64,000 nt of DNA, taken from assembly GCF_017983445.1 (NCBI RefSeq), contig NZ_JAGOBJ010000006.1, positions 1 to 64,000 of the forward strand. Reading direction: 5' to 3'. Below the pieces are notes generated by a model, which saw only the letters and a list, made by a program, of their open reading frames with translations, was not told the origin of the DNA and ran no database searches. The stretch is from Halomonas sp. GTDB taxonomy: Bacteria > Pseudomonadota > Gammaproteobacteria > Pseudomonadales > Halomonadaceae. This document shows positions 49,517 to 58,724 of this stretch, piece by piece; position 1 is the stretch's first letter; each line of letters begins with the position of its first letter. Position numbers and translations under genes: made by a program.

Positions 49517-50404
49517 TTATCTTACGGCTTTAGGTGTATCAACAGGCTGGCTGGTTGCCGCCTGTTGAGATGGGGTGGCGCTGTGCTGAGTTAGCGCCGA
49601 CTCCATACGATCAAGCTGCGCTTGCAGCCCACGTACGTCATTGCGCAATGCCTTCAACTCGGCCTCTTCGCCTTCTCCATTATCCAGCGCCATTTGTGCG
49701 CTCTCTTTTTGCATTACATCAAGCACGATACCAATCATCATGTTTAAAAAGATGAAGGCATTCAGGAAGATAAACGTAAGGAAGTAAATCCAGGCGTAGG
49801 GGTAAACCTCCATGGTGGGATATAGCACAGCGGTTGCCCAACTTTCAAAGGTAGCAACCTGGAAGAGCGTCAGCATGGCCAGCGCAATGTTGCCCCAGAG
49901 CCCTTCATCGACATTATGGAAGAGGAAGCTGCCGATCGCGGCGTAGATGTAAAAGATGATAAACATCAGCAGAACGACATAGCCCATCCGCGGGATGGAT
50001 TTCAACAGTGCACCCAGCAGCATTTGCAGCTCAGGGATCATCGACACTAGGCGCAGCACACGGAAAATACGCAAGAGCCGCGCCAGCAGCACCATTTCTG
50101 AATCGTCCATGGGGATCAAGCTGGCCGTCACGATAATAAAATCGAAGATGTTCCAGCCTTTCTTGAAAAAGCTCAGCAAGGTGCGTTCAGCGGCCATTCT
50201 GATCAAAATCTCGACCAGAAAAAATATGGTTACCGCGATATCAAGATAGAGCAACCACTGTTCTATACGCGTTGTTTCTTCATAGGTTTTCGCGCCAATC
50301 ATAAGCGCAGAGAGAACAATAATGGAGATAACAATGCTTTCAAAAATTTTGTTGCTGCGCAGCTTTTCAAAGCGCGATTGCCAGGTATTGAACGGTTCAC
50401 TCAT
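49517..50404 (-). CDS. Voltage-gated sodium channel (NaChBac/NavBp type)
   Basis: A 295-residue six-TM single-domain ion channel. S4 carries four arginines exactly three apart (R109, R112, R115, R118 in ARLLRIFRVLRLV). The pore has the selectivity filter TFESWAT at 185-191, with the filter Glu at 187, close to TLESWAS of NaChBac. S6 contains FLNAFIFLNMMIGIVLDVM, with the hinge and the inner-gate Asn. A cytoplasmic Glu-rich coiled coil (about 240-275) should hold the tetramer together. In alkaliphilic Bacillus such a channel supports Na+ re-entry for motility and pH balance. Here it is divergent from the Mrp Na+/H+ antiporter operon. The ATG at 50404 fits the family N-terminus. Confidence 0.92.
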   Translation of the reverse strand: MSEPFNTWQSRFEKLRSNKIFESIVISIIVLSALMIGAKTYEETTRIEQWLLYLDIAVTIFFLVEILIRMAAERTLLSFFKKGWNIFDFIIVTASLIPMDDSEMVLLARLLRIFRVLRLVSMIPELQMLLGALLKSIPRMGYVVLLMFIIFYIYAAIGSFLFHNVDEGLWGNIALAMLTLFQVATFESWATAVLYPTMEVYPYAWIYFLTFIFLNAFIFLNMMIGIVLDVMQKESAQMALDNGEGEEAELKALRNDVRGLQAQLDRMESALTQHSATPSQQAATSQPVDTPKAVR

Positions 50405-50512
50405 GGAGCAAGGAGTCTCTAAACGGTTTTCAGCCACACTTTATACTAAAATCACATACCGACCATACAAGTGATATCCTCTTGTTCCATATAACCTATA
50501 ACGTAACCTGCG

Positions 50513-50550
50513 CCACCGGTACGCCTTAAGGCGACTGGGTGGTATTTTTT
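50513..50550 (+). promoter_or_regulatory. Terminator-like hairpin in the mrp leader (candidate attenuator)
   Basis: CCACC (50513-50517) pairs with GGTGG (50538-50542), and inside it CGCC pairs with GGCG around TTAA, with a 4x4 internal loop between. TATTTTTT follows directly. It has the look of an intrinsic terminator but ends only about 27 bases before the mrpA ATG, and no plus-strand gene lies upstream. It would therefore act on the mrp transcript itself, as an attenuator or riboswitch expression platform. No ligand-binding aptamer was recognised. Confidence 0.55.
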
Positions 50551-50576
50551 AGATTTTAATAGCGCTGGATGACCCC

Positions 50577-53411
50577 ATGATATTGCTGTGGATAGCCTTA
50601 CTGCCCTTGCTGGGCGTATTGGTGCCGGCACTTACTGCCCAACGCGGTCGCACACTGTGCTCACTCGCAACAGGCATAATGCCGACAATTGCCTTCCTGC
50701 TCACTTTAATGCAGTTACCTGCAATGCTCGATGGTGAAGCGTTACGCGTTAGCTTCACGTGGATGTCTGAACTAGGGCTTGAGCTGGCCTTTCGCCTTGA
50801 TGGACTTTCATTACTGTTCAATATGCTGATCTTGGGTATCGGTCTGTTGATCTTGTTGTATGCCCATTTCTATCTTGCCAAGGATGAGCCGCATGGGCGT
50901 TTCTATGCCTTCATGATGCTATTTATGGCGTCCATGGTCGGCATTTCTATGTCCGATAACCTCATACTGCTGTGGCTGTTCTGGGAACTTACCAGTATTT
51001 CCTCCTTCTTGTTGATTGGCTTTTGGTCGTATCGCAGCGATGCTCGTAAAGGTGCACGCATGGCATTGACCGTGACCGGTGCAGGCGGTTTAGCGCTACT
51101 CGCAGGATTATTGCTGCTAGGTGATATGGCCGGCAGTTACCGTATGGATGACGTTCTCGCCAGCAGCGAACGTATTCTGGCTGATACCCGCTATCCCATC
51201 ATGCTGGCTCTGGTCCTGCTCGGAGCATTTACCAAATCGGCCCAGTTCCCGTTTCAGTTCTGGCTTCCCCATGCCATGGCGGCGCCTACGCCGGTATCGG
51301 CTTATCTGCATTCGGCAACGATGGTAAAAGCCGGCATTTTTCTAATGGCGCGTCTGCATCCAGCCATTGCTGGCAGCGAGCTCTGGAGCGTTATCGTGCC
51401 CTTGGTGGGCTCGATCACACTGCTCTACGGTGCCTGGTTTGCGCTGTTTAAAACCGACCTCAAAGCCATTCTGGCGTTTTCGACTATTAGCCATTTGGGT
51501 CTGATCACAGTACTTCTGGGTATTGGCAGCCCCATGGCGGTGCTCGCTGCCCTGTTTCACATTATTAACCACGCGACCTTTAAAGCAGCTCTGTTCATGA
51601 GCGCGGGCATTATTGATCACGAGGCAGGTACCCGCGAATTAAAACAGTTGGGGGGCTTACGTAAAGCCATGCCGGTAACCGCGGTGTTGACGATTCTTGC
51701 CTCAGCCTCCATGGCAGGCGTACCGCTGTTCAACGGCTTTTTATCCAAAGAGATGTTCTTCACCGAAACGCTTGCCACGCCAGTACTCGGTGGGCTGAGC
51801 TGGCTCATTCCAGCGCTTGCGACCGTCGGCGGCATTCTTTCTGTCGCCTACTCCATCCGGCTGGTGCATGCGGTTTTCTATAAACCCGCTAAAGAAGCCT
51901 CACCTAAAACGCCCCACGAACCGCCCTACCTGATGCGGCTGCCCGTTGAGATACTGGTGGCACTTTGTGTTGTAGTCGGCGTTTTCCCAGCCTTTTTTGC
52001 AACCAATCTGCTGAGTCTTGCCACTCAAGCGGTGCTTGGCGAGCCGTTGGATTTTCACCTAGCTATTTGGCATGGCGTTAACCTACCGCTCGTGATGAGC
52101 ATGATCGCCTTTGCGGTGGGCGCCCTCCTTTATTGGCGCCATGCCGACTTACGCCGCTTCCTTCAGCCCTTTGCAAGTGTCGATGCCCGGCGAGTGTTTG
52201 AACGTTCGTTAGGCACGGTCGGCTATCGTGCCGAGCAGATCATGGCGGCTCTGGACGGCAATTCGCTACAGCGGTTCATGAGCTGGCTGCTATTGGCGGC
52301 GCTCTGCATGGGCGTTCTGGGGCTCGTGCAAATCGATATACTCACGGGCGCTAAAGGCAACCAGCCAACGGATGGCATTATCGTTCTTGGGGCCGGCATG
52401 TTGATTTTTGGCGGTATTGCGACGGCGGCCACCCACCGCTACCGGTTGATTTCGCTGCTGATGTTGTCCGTAGTCGGCCTTTTTGTCGCGCTTACCTTTG
52501 CCCGTTTTTCAGCACCTGATCTGGCGCTTACTCAGCTGTCCGTTGAAGTAGTGACCATGATTCTGCTGATGCTTGCGCTGTTCTTCCTGCCGCAAAAAAC
52601 GCCGCGTGAGTCAAGCCCGCTGCGCAACGTGCGCGATATGCTGCTGGCAGGTTCGCTGGGCTTGGTCGTGGCAAGCCTTAACTACGCGGTCATGACCCGC
52701 GAGACGCTGTCTATCTCTAATTTCTTTATGGAAAACAGCGTGCCCGGTGGTGGAGGACATAACGTCGTCAACGTTATCCTGGTCGATTTCCGTGGTTTCG
52801 ATACCCTCGGTGAAATCACCGTACTGGCATTGGCAGGCCTGGCCATCTTTAAGCTGCTTAATCGTTTGCGGCTGTTCATGCCCCATAGTGATGGTGAAGG
52901 CCGTGTATGGTCGCCCGACCGCTATCCGGCCATTTTGACCTCGATCTCAATGACGTTATTACCCTTGGCGCTACTGGTATCGGCGTTTATTTTCCTGCGC
53001 GGCCACAACCAGCCAGGCGGCGGTTTTATCGCCGGCCTGATTACCGCCGTGGCGCTTATTCTGCTGTATATGGCACGCGGCGTTGAGTGGGCTCAGGCGC
53101 GACTGGACTTCCCGTTCCAGCCTGTTGCCGTGGTCGGTGTGGCCATCGCCACGCTAACCGGTCTGGGCAGCTGGCTGTTTGGTTATCCCTTCCTTACCTC
53201 AGCGTTTGGCTACTTCAGCCTGCCCGGGATCGGCAAGTTTGAGCTGGCCACTGCGCTGTTATTTGATCTTGGGGTGTACCTGGCCGTGGTAGGTGCCACG
53301 CTGATGATTCTTGCCAACCTGGGCAAGGTAACCACCGCGCACCGCCCGGTCACCGACCCTAAAGAGTCGGAGACTCCCGCCGCTCAGTTATCCGCCAAGG
53401 AGCCTAATTAA
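50577..53411 (+). CDS. mrpA: Mrp Na+/H+ antiporter subunit A fused to B (MrpA/PhaAB)
   Basis: A 944-residue membrane protein with more than 20 predicted segments. The N-terminal part is NuoL-like, with [51 protein letters not shown] and FSTISHLG. The part from about residue 590 is the MrpA C-terminal extension ([23 protein letters not shown] region). The last 140 residues are an MrpB domain with [16 protein letters not shown]. No separate mrpB exists, so this is the fused form of group-2 Mrp operons. With C-G it forms the Na+(or K+)/H+ antiporter used for salt and alkaline pH tolerance. The ribosome-binding site is weak. mrpC starts on the TAATG overlap. Confidence 0.95.
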   Translation: MILLWIALLPLLGVLVPALTAQRGRTLCSLATGIMPTIAFLLTLMQLPAMLDGEALRVSFTWMSELGLELAFRLDGLSLLFNMLILGIGLLILLYAHFYLAKDEPHGRFYAFMMLFMASMVGISMSDNLILLWLFWELTSISSFLLIGFWSYRSDARKGARMALTVTGAGGLALLAGLLLLGDMAGSYRMDDVLASSERILADTRYPIMLALVLLGAFTKSAQFPFQFWLPHAMAAPTPVSAYLHSATMVKAGIFLMARLHPAIAGSELWSVIVPLVGSITLLYGAWFALFKTDLKAILAFSTISHLGLITVLLGIGSPMAVLAALFHIINHATFKAALFMSAGIIDHEAGTRELKQLGGLRKAMPVTAVLTILASASMAGVPLFNGFLSKEMFFTETLATPVLGGLSWLIPALATVGGILSVAYSIRLVHAVFYKPAKEASPKTPHEPPYLMRLPVEILVALCVVVGVFPAFFATNLLSLATQAVLGEPLDFHLAIWHGVNLPLVMSMIAFAVGALLYWRHADLRRFLQPFASVDARRVFERSLGTVGYRAEQIMAALDGNSLQRFMSWLLLAALCMGVLGLVQIDILTGAKGNQPTDGIIVLGAGMLIFGGIATAATHRYRLISLLMLSVVGLFVALTFARFSAPDLALTQLSVEVVTMILLMLALFFLPQKTPRESSPLRNVRDMLLAGSLGLVVASLNYAVMTRETLSISNFFMENSVPGGGGHNVVNVILVDFRGFDTLGEITVLALAGLAIFKLLNRLRLFMPHSDGEGRVWSPDRYPAILTSISMTLLPLALLVSAFIFLRGHNQPGGGFIAGLITAVALILLYMARGVEWAQARLDFPFQPVAVVGVAIATLTGLGSWLFGYPFLTSAFGYFSLPGIGKFELATALLFDLGVYLAVVGATLMILANLGKVTTAHRPVTDPKESETPAAQLSAKEPN

Positions 53412-53743
53412 TGGAAACCCTTTATGCGATTACCACCGGCGTATTAACCGCATGCGGCCTGTATTTAACCCTGCGGGGGCGTACGTTCCCCGTCGTGGTT
53501 GGGCTAACGCTTACTTCCTACGCGGTAAACCTGTTTCTTTTCTCCATGGGCGGCCTGACGACCAATGGTGCCACCATCGTCAACGGGGACGGCGCTTATG
53601 CCGACCCGCTGCCTCAAGCACTAGTGCTCACGGCTATCGTCATCGGCTTTGCCATGACTGCTTTTGTCGTAATTCTTGCCATGCGTGCCCGCAGTGAAGC
53701 TGGTAACGACCACGTAGACGGCAAAAAGGAAGACCGTGAATGA
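53411..53743 (+). CDS. mrpC: Mrp antiporter subunit C (NuoK-like)
   Basis: A 110-residue protein with three membrane segments, homologous to NuoK. It contains TTGVLTACGLYLTLRGRTFP and VNLFLFSMGGLTTNGA, and LPQALVLTAIVIGFAMTAFV, the family's best conserved stretch. The tail is polar. It overlaps mrpA by 1 base and mrpD by 4. Confidence 0.94.
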   Translation: METLYAITTGVLTACGLYLTLRGRTFPVVVGLTLTSYAVNLFLFSMGGLTTNGATIVNGDGAYADPLPQALVLTAIVIGFAMTAFVVILAMRARSEAGNDHVDGKKEDRE

Positions 53744-55251
53744 TTCAACATTTAATCGTTTTACCCGTAGTAGTGCCGTTGGTGGCAGGTATTTTGCTGC
53801 TGTATCAACGCCAGGGTTTGATCCGTTATAAGCGTGTTGTCAGCGTTGTTGCGACTGTTTTAATGCTCCTCGTGGCAATCAGCCTGGTAAAAACAGCGGC
53901 ACAGGGAGAAATCGTTTACTACGCCCTGGGCGACTGGCAGCCGCCGTTTGGTATCGTTTTGGTGCTTGATCGTCTCTCGGCGCTGATGCTGCTATTGACC
54001 GCCCTGCTTGGGATCGGCGCGGTGGTGTTTGCCTGCGCTGGAGACGACGAAAAAGGCAGTAACTTTCATGGTCTGTTTCAATGGCAGCTATTGGGTATCA
54101 ACGGCGCCTTTTTAACCGGTGACCTGTTCAACCTGTTTGTGTTTTTCGAAGTGCTGCTACTCGCCTCTTATGCCCTGCTGTTGCATGGGGGAGGCAAAGC
54201 TCGTATCCAGGCAAGCGTTCACTATGTGGTGCTGAACCTGGCGGGTTCATCGCTTTTCCTGATTGCCGTGGGCATTCTTTATGGCGCCACCGGCACGCTT
54301 AACATGGCCGATATGGGTCAGCGTTTAGTGGATCTGCCTGCCGAGCGCCAGGGTTTGGTAACGGCGGGTGCGCTCATGCTGTTGGTGGTGTTTGGCTTGA
54401 AGGCCGCTATCGTACCGCTGTATTTCTGGCTGCCACGTGCTTACGCAGCGGCGCCCGCGCCGGTAGCGGCCCTATTTGCCATCATGACCAAAGTTGGCGT
54501 TTACGCGATCCTGCGGGTGTACTCGCTTATCTTTAGCGAAAGCGCAGGGACGCTTTCCGCGCTGGAGCAGTCCTGGATCTGGTGGCTGGCACTGGCAACG
54601 CTTGCGGTGGCTGGCATAGGCGTGATTGCTGCGCGTGATTTGCGCCTGCTGGTGGCCTATCTGGTGCTTATTTCTGTGGGTACGCTGCTTGCAGGTGTTG
54701 GTATGCGCTCACCTGAAGCTATTTCGGCACTGCTTTATTATCTGATGCATACCACGCTCATCACCGGCGGGCTTTTCCTGCTGGCGGAAATGATTGGCTT
54801 GCAGCGGGGTAAAGCAGGTACTCGTATCGTCAAAGGCCGCCCTATGGTGCAAGGCAATGCGCTGGCGCTGCTGTTCTTTATCGGTGCTATCGCGGTTATT
54901 GGCATGCCGCCGCTATCAGGGGCCGTGGGTAAGGCATTGATGCTTAATGCAGCAGCAGGCACTCAGCGCCTGTGGCTATGGCCGCTGCTGTTACTTGCAA
55001 GCTTGGCATCGCTGATCGCCCTTTCCCGGGCAGGTTCCACCCTGTTCTGGAGAAGTCACCGCGGTAGCTTTAGCGGCAGCCCTTTGGCGCGTCGCCAATG
55101 GTTTGGAGTCGTCTGGCTGCTCAGCGCAGCGCCTTTGCTGGTCGCTCTGGCAGGCCCGATAAGTGATTACACCCAAGCCACGGCCGAACAGCTAAGCCAC
55201 CCACAACGCTTGATTGATACGTTACTGTCTAACGCTGGGGAGGCACCATGA
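53740..55251 (+). CDS. mrpD: Mrp antiporter subunit D (NuoN/M-like)
   Basis: A 503-residue membrane protein with about 14 segments. Family motifs include FEVLLLASYALLLHGGG, KAAIVPLYFWLPRAYAAAPAPV (with the conserved transport Lys) and LLYYLMHTTLITGGLFLLAE. It provides one of the likely ion-translocating channels of the complex. It overlaps mrpC and mrpE by 4 bases each. Confidence 0.95.
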   Translation: MIQHLIVLPVVVPLVAGILLLYQRQGLIRYKRVVSVVATVLMLLVAISLVKTAAQGEIVYYALGDWQPPFGIVLVLDRLSALMLLLTALLGIGAVVFACAGDDEKGSNFHGLFQWQLLGINGAFLTGDLFNLFVFFEVLLLASYALLLHGGGKARIQASVHYVVLNLAGSSLFLIAVGILYGATGTLNMADMGQRLVDLPAERQGLVTAGALMLLVVFGLKAAIVPLYFWLPRAYAAAPAPVAALFAIMTKVGVYAILRVYSLIFSESAGTLSALEQSWIWWLALATLAVAGIGVIAARDLRLLVAYLVLISVGTLLAGVGMRSPEAISALLYYLMHTTLITGGLFLLAEMIGLQRGKAGTRIVKGRPMVQGNALALLFFIGAIAVIGMPPLSGAVGKALMLNAAAGTQRLWLWPLLLLASLASLIALSRAGSTLFWRSHRGSFSGSPLARRQWFGVVWLLSAAPLLVALAGPISDYTQATAEQLSHPQRLIDTLLSNAGEAP

Positions 55252-55745
55252 TTGCACCGCGCTCTTGGTTACCGACACCGCTTCTATCCGTCCTGCTGCT
55301 GATAGTCTGGCTGCTGCTGGCACGTAGCTACGCCTTTGGCCAGTTGGTGCTGGGCGGCACGCTGGCCATACTCATTCCGCTTCTAACCTATCGCTTCTGG
55401 GATGCCCGTCCGCGTATCAAAAAACCCTTCAAGCTTCTGCGCTATGGGCTACGCGTACTGGGCGATATCGTGGTCGCCAACTTTGAAGTGGCCTATTTAA
55501 TTGCCAACCCGTGGCGCACGTTGAAACCGCATTTCATCGAATATCCTTTGATGCTGGAAGAGCGCTTTACCATTACCTTGCTGGCCAGCACCATCAGCCT
55601 GACGCCGGGTACTGTATCAGCGAACCTGCGCCTGGATGGCAAATCGCTGCTGATTCACGCGCTAAATGTGGATGATGAGGAAGCCTTGATCGAACAAATT
55701 CGTGAGCGTTACGAGCGGCCGCTCAAGGAGATTTACGAATGTTAG
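55248..55745 (+). CDS. mrpE: Mrp antiporter subunit E
   Basis: A 165-residue protein with two to three N-terminal membrane segments and a cytoplasmic domain containing ITLLASTISLTPGTVSANL and the family ALNVDDEE-type region. Length is standard. Its ATGA overlaps mrpD, and its end overlaps mrpF by 7 bases. Confidence 0.94.
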   Translation: MIAPRSWLPTPLLSVLLLIVWLLLARSYAFGQLVLGGTLAILIPLLTYRFWDARPRIKKPFKLLRYGLRVLGDIVVANFEVAYLIANPWRTLKPHFIEYPLMLEERFTITLLASTISLTPGTVSANLRLDGKSLLIHALNVDDEEALIEQIRERYERPLKEIYEC

Positions 55746-56008
55746 ATGCTGCGTTGTATATCACCTTAACGCTGGTGGTGCTGGCGTTGCTGATGAACCT
55801 GTACCGCTTGACCGTAGGTCCGGACATGCCGGATAGGGTTCTAGCGCTGGATACCATGTACGTCAACTCCATCGCCTTGATCGTCTTGTTAGGGCTTTGG
55901 CTGAACAGCAAGACATATTTCGAGTCGGCGTTACTCATTGCCATGCTCGGCTTTATCAGTACCGTGGCCGTGTGCAAATACATTCTGCGTGGAGACATTA
56001 TCGAATGA
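55739..56008 (+). CDS. mrpF: Mrp antiporter subunit F
   Basis: An 89-residue protein with three membrane segments and the family motif YRLTVGPDMPDRVLALDTMY. AAGGAG lies 7 bases before the ATG, inside mrpE. It is the smallest subunit of the antiporter and is followed by mrpG after 40 bases. Confidence 0.94.
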   Translation: MLDAALYITLTLVVLALLMNLYRLTVGPDMPDRVLALDTMYVNSIALIVLLGLWLNSKTYFESALLIAMLGFISTVAVCKYILRGDIIE

Positions 56009-56048
56009 TGATGCGATCAATGACGGCCCGTCATAAGGAGGCATTTTA

Positions 56049-56435
56049 ATGTCGCTACTTGTAGAAGCCATTACCTCTATCCTGCTGATTGCAGGCGGTG
56101 TGTTTGTCTTTATCGGCTCGCTGGGCATGGCCCACTTACGCGATTTTTATATGCGTTTACATGGCCCCACCAAGGCTACTACGCTGGGCATTGGCTGCAT
56201 GCTGGTCGCCTCGATGCTGTATTTCTGGAGTGTTGACGGCAGGCCGGATATTCAGGAACTGCTGATTACGCTGTTTCTGTTTATTACCGCGCCGGTTAGC
56301 GCGCATTTGCTGGCCAAAACGGGTCTGCACATGCAGCTTCGCCATACGGACACAACCGAAGGCAAGCCCTTTGAGCTACGCGCCGAGGAAGTTGGTGATA
56401 GGCCGGTTCCTCACCCCGATCAGGGTCACGGCTGA
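56049..56435 (+). CDS. mrpG: Mrp antiporter subunit G
   Basis: A 128-residue protein with three membrane segments and the family sequence FVFIGSLGMAHLRDFYMRLH, followed by GPTKATTLG. The C-terminal tail from about residue 95 is polar and acidic. AAGGAGG lies before the ATG. It is the last gene of the operon, with a strong terminator 24 bases after the stop. Confidence 0.94.
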   Translation: MSLLVEAITSILLIAGGVFVFIGSLGMAHLRDFYMRLHGPTKATTLGIGCMLVASMLYFWSVDGRPDIQELLITLFLFITAPVSAHLLAKTGLHMQLRHTDTTEGKPFELRAEEVGDRPVPHPDQGHG

Positions 56436-56458
56436 AGAATCACGTCGCTGACCAACAG

Positions 56459-56487
56459 AGCGCTGGCAAACTGCCAGCGCTTTTTTT
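56459..56487 (+). terminator. Rho-independent terminator of the mrp operon
   Basis: AGCGCTGGCA (56459-56468) pairs perfectly with TGCCAGCGCT (56472-56481) around a 3-base loop and runs into seven T residues. It is a textbook terminator shortly after mrpG. Confidence 0.95.
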
Positions 56488-56608
56488 AAGCCATGCTTGA
56501 AGTCAGAGCAAGCATAATGAAGATTAAAAACATTAGTCATGAACAGTAGTGAGCGACGGCACTTTCCAGTAAGCTCCAATGCGATTTTGATCATCTTGAG
56601 GTGAATGT

Positions 56609-57466
56609 ATGTGGAGCCTCTTACGCCTGTCTGCCATAACGCTCTCGTTGGTTATGGTTGCCGGTTGCTCTGACCCCAAAATAGATACCAGCTCAATGCC
56701 GGCCGCGGTTGTCTCAATTGAGAATGTGCGTGAGGCAATGCCTGCTTATAAGCGCGATGAGTTTGATAAAGCGCTCGCGATCATGGCGATGCCCAACTTC
56801 AGCAGTATGGCCCTACTTAGCCCCAAGCGTATGAATGCAGCGGAAATAGCCGAGTCTGCCAACGTGCGCATGCATGGTTTAACGGGCGATCAGGTGATTG
56901 ATCGCGCCGACGATATTTTACGTGAAAGGCGCGCGCGAGAGCGCGAACAGGCTATTACAACACTTGCCCGGTTGACTGAAAAGCAAACGCAGGCTGAAAA
57001 AGACCGTGAGCATCGGGAGCGCTTCAGTATTGATAGCGCGCGCTACTATATGAGCCAAAGCCCTTACGGTACGCCGGAGCCGGCGGTGGATATTGAGGTT
57101 ACCAATAACACTGAGCAGGCCGTCTCGCAGGTATTTTTAAGAGGCGTCGTGACCAGCGCTGGCCGATCCGTTGCCTGGATTGATGAAATGTTCTACTACG
57201 TTATCGCAGGCGGGCTAGAAGCAGGTGAAACGGCTCTATGGCGCCTGGCACCTAATCGTTTCAGCGCATGGGGCAACGCGCAAATACCCAGAGATGCAAC
57301 GCTCACAGTAACGGTGGAGGGCCTTAAAGATGCACAAGGTAACCCGCTATGGGATTCGCCAGAACTCAGCGAAAGCGAAGCGGCAAGGCTTGAGCACCTG
57401 AGCCACGAGTACCAAGGTGTGGCGCTATCTTCGATCATGCAGCTGACAGACTCATCAGGCAATTAA
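56609..57466 (+). CDS. Putative lipoprotein (DUF6694-like N-terminal region)
   Basis: A 285-residue predicted lipoprotein. The signal peptide MWSLLRLSAITLSLVMVAGC ends in lipobox VAGC with Cys20. The following stretch (SDPKIDTSS, then AMPAYKRDEFDKALAIMAM) resembles what I recall of DUF6694 lipoproteins, but this is from memory. A charged helix (about 105-140) follows, then a beta-rich region with VDIEVTNNTEQAVSQVFLRG, like a periplasmic Ig-type fold. GAGGTG lies 6 bases before the ATG. It stands alone between the mrp operon and the convergent serB. Function is unknown. Confidence 0.75.
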   Translation: MWSLLRLSAITLSLVMVAGCSDPKIDTSSMPAAVVSIENVREAMPAYKRDEFDKALAIMAMPNFSSMALLSPKRMNAAEIAESANVRMHGLTGDQVIDRADDILRERRAREREQAITTLARLTEKQTQAEKDREHRERFSIDSARYYMSQSPYGTPEPAVDIEVTNNTEQAVSQVFLRGVVTSAGRSVAWIDEMFYYVIAGGLEAGETALWRLAPNRFSAWGNAQIPRDATLTVTVEGLKDAQGNPLWDSPELSESEAARLEHLSHEYQGVALSSIMQLTDSSGN

Positions 57467-57467
57467 A

Positions 57468-57498
57468 CATGAGTCGGTACCTTACGCACCGACTCATG
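57468..57498. terminator. Hairpin between convergent lipoprotein gene and serB
   Basis: CATGAGTCGGT (57468-57478) and ACCGACTCATG (57488-57498) are exact reverse complements around a 9-base loop, directly after the lipoprotein stop and before the serB stop at 57516. Neither strand has a strong T run (TGTTTAATT on the minus side). It is probably a shared bidirectional terminator of modest strength. Confidence 0.6.
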
Positions 57499-57515
57499 GG
57501 TGACGAGCAAAACGC

Positions 57516-58721
57516 TCAATCGATGAGATCCGTTTGGCGATAGCCAATCAGATACAGCACAGCGTCAATACCCAGCGTAGAGATCGCCTGACGCGCTTGG
57601 GCGCGCACTAGGGGCTTGGCCCGGAACGCGATGCCCAGCCCCGCCTTAGCCAACATTTTGAGATCATTGGCTCCATCTCCTACGGCAATGGTCTGCTCCA
57701 GCGTAAAGCCTTCACGCAGCGCGATCTGCTCCAAAAGCTCTGCTTTACGCTCGGCATCAACGATAGGTGCCTTCACTTCGCCGGTGACCTTTCCGTCTTC
57801 AATCACCAACTCATTGGCATGAATCTCATCAAAGCCAAGCTTTTCCTGTAAGTGACGGGCAAAGTAGGTAAAGCCGCCAGACAGAATCACGGTGCGGTAG
57901 CCAAAGCGCTTCAAGTTAGCCATTAAGCGCTCAACGCCGTCCATCAACGGAAGCTCTTCGGCGATCTTGATCAACACCGACTCATCAAGGCCTTTCAGCT
58001 TGCTCATACGCTCGCGAAAGCTTTCCTGGAAATCCAGCTCGCCGCGCATGGCGCGCTCGGTCACTTCGGCAACTTCATCACCCACCCCGTGATGCCGGGC
58101 CAGCTCATCGATCACTTCGGCTTTGATCAGCGTGGAATCCATATCGAAGCACACCAGGCGACGATGGCGACGCCAGATAGAGTCTTCCTGAATGGCGATA
58201 TCCACGCCGTGCTCGGCACCTAGTGCCAGGGCTTTTTCACGCAGCGCTTCGATATTGGCATCATGGCCACGTAGCCAGCATTCAACGCAGGCACCGCCGG
58301 CCGGCGCGCTACCATCCAGCGATTCACGCCCTGAAAGCCGATGAATCAACTCGACCGTTAGACCAAACTCGGCCGTTAGAATGCCGATTTCGGCCAGAAT
58401 ACCTGCCGGTAAATGCGGCGCCAGCAGCGTCAGAATCAGCCGAGGCTGGCTGGCTTCATTGCTCCAGCGCTGATAATCGTCGGGGTTAACCTTAATCGCC
58501 TGCACATCCAGCCCTAGCGCGTCGCCCGCTTCACTCAGGGTCGCCTCCAAGGCATTATCGTGTTCAAGCCCCACCAGAGCTTCCAGAGAGAGCACGCCAA
58601 ACGTCACGCTTTGATTGATATCCAACAGCTGCGCTCCCGTGCTGGCAAACGCTTTGCCCAGGCCCTCTAGCTGGCCGGGGCGTGCCACGCCCGTTGCGCG
58701 AATCAAACAACGTTTTGCCAT
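57516..58721 (-). CDS. serB: Phosphoserine phosphatase
   Basis: A 401-residue HAD-family enzyme for the last step of serine synthesis. An N-terminal regulatory half (about 1-180) is ACT-like with MAKRCLIRATGVARPGQLEG. The catalytic domain starts with FDMDSTLIKAEVIDELA, where the two Asp are the nucleophile and the acid, and continues with VILSGGFTYFA and TIAVGDGANDLKMLAKAGLG. The length fits the ACT-containing form of gammaproteobacteria. It starts 3 bases after parC on the same strand, so it may be in one unit with parE-parC. Confidence 0.95.
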   Translation of the reverse strand: MAKRCLIRATGVARPGQLEGLGKAFASTGAQLLDINQSVTFGVLSLEALVGLEHDNALEATLSEAGDALGLDVQAIKVNPDDYQRWSNEASQPRLILTLLAPHLPAGILAEIGILTAEFGLTVELIHRLSGRESLDGSAPAGGACVECWLRGHDANIEALREKALALGAEHGVDIAIQEDSIWRRHRRLVCFDMDSTLIKAEVIDELARHHGVGDEVAEVTERAMRGELDFQESFRERMSKLKGLDESVLIKIAEELPLMDGVERLMANLKRFGYRTVILSGGFTYFARHLQEKLGFDEIHANELVIEDGKVTGEVKAPIVDAERKAELLEQIALREGFTLEQTIAVGDGANDLKMLAKAGLGIAFRAKPLVRAQARQAISTLGIDAVLYLIGYRQTDLID

Positions 58722-58724
58722 GAA

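Noticed and set aside
52900..53411. A separate mrpB gene
   Set aside because: The MrpB domain is fused in frame to the C-terminus of MrpA, with no internal stop or separate start. The operon is the fused six-gene type.
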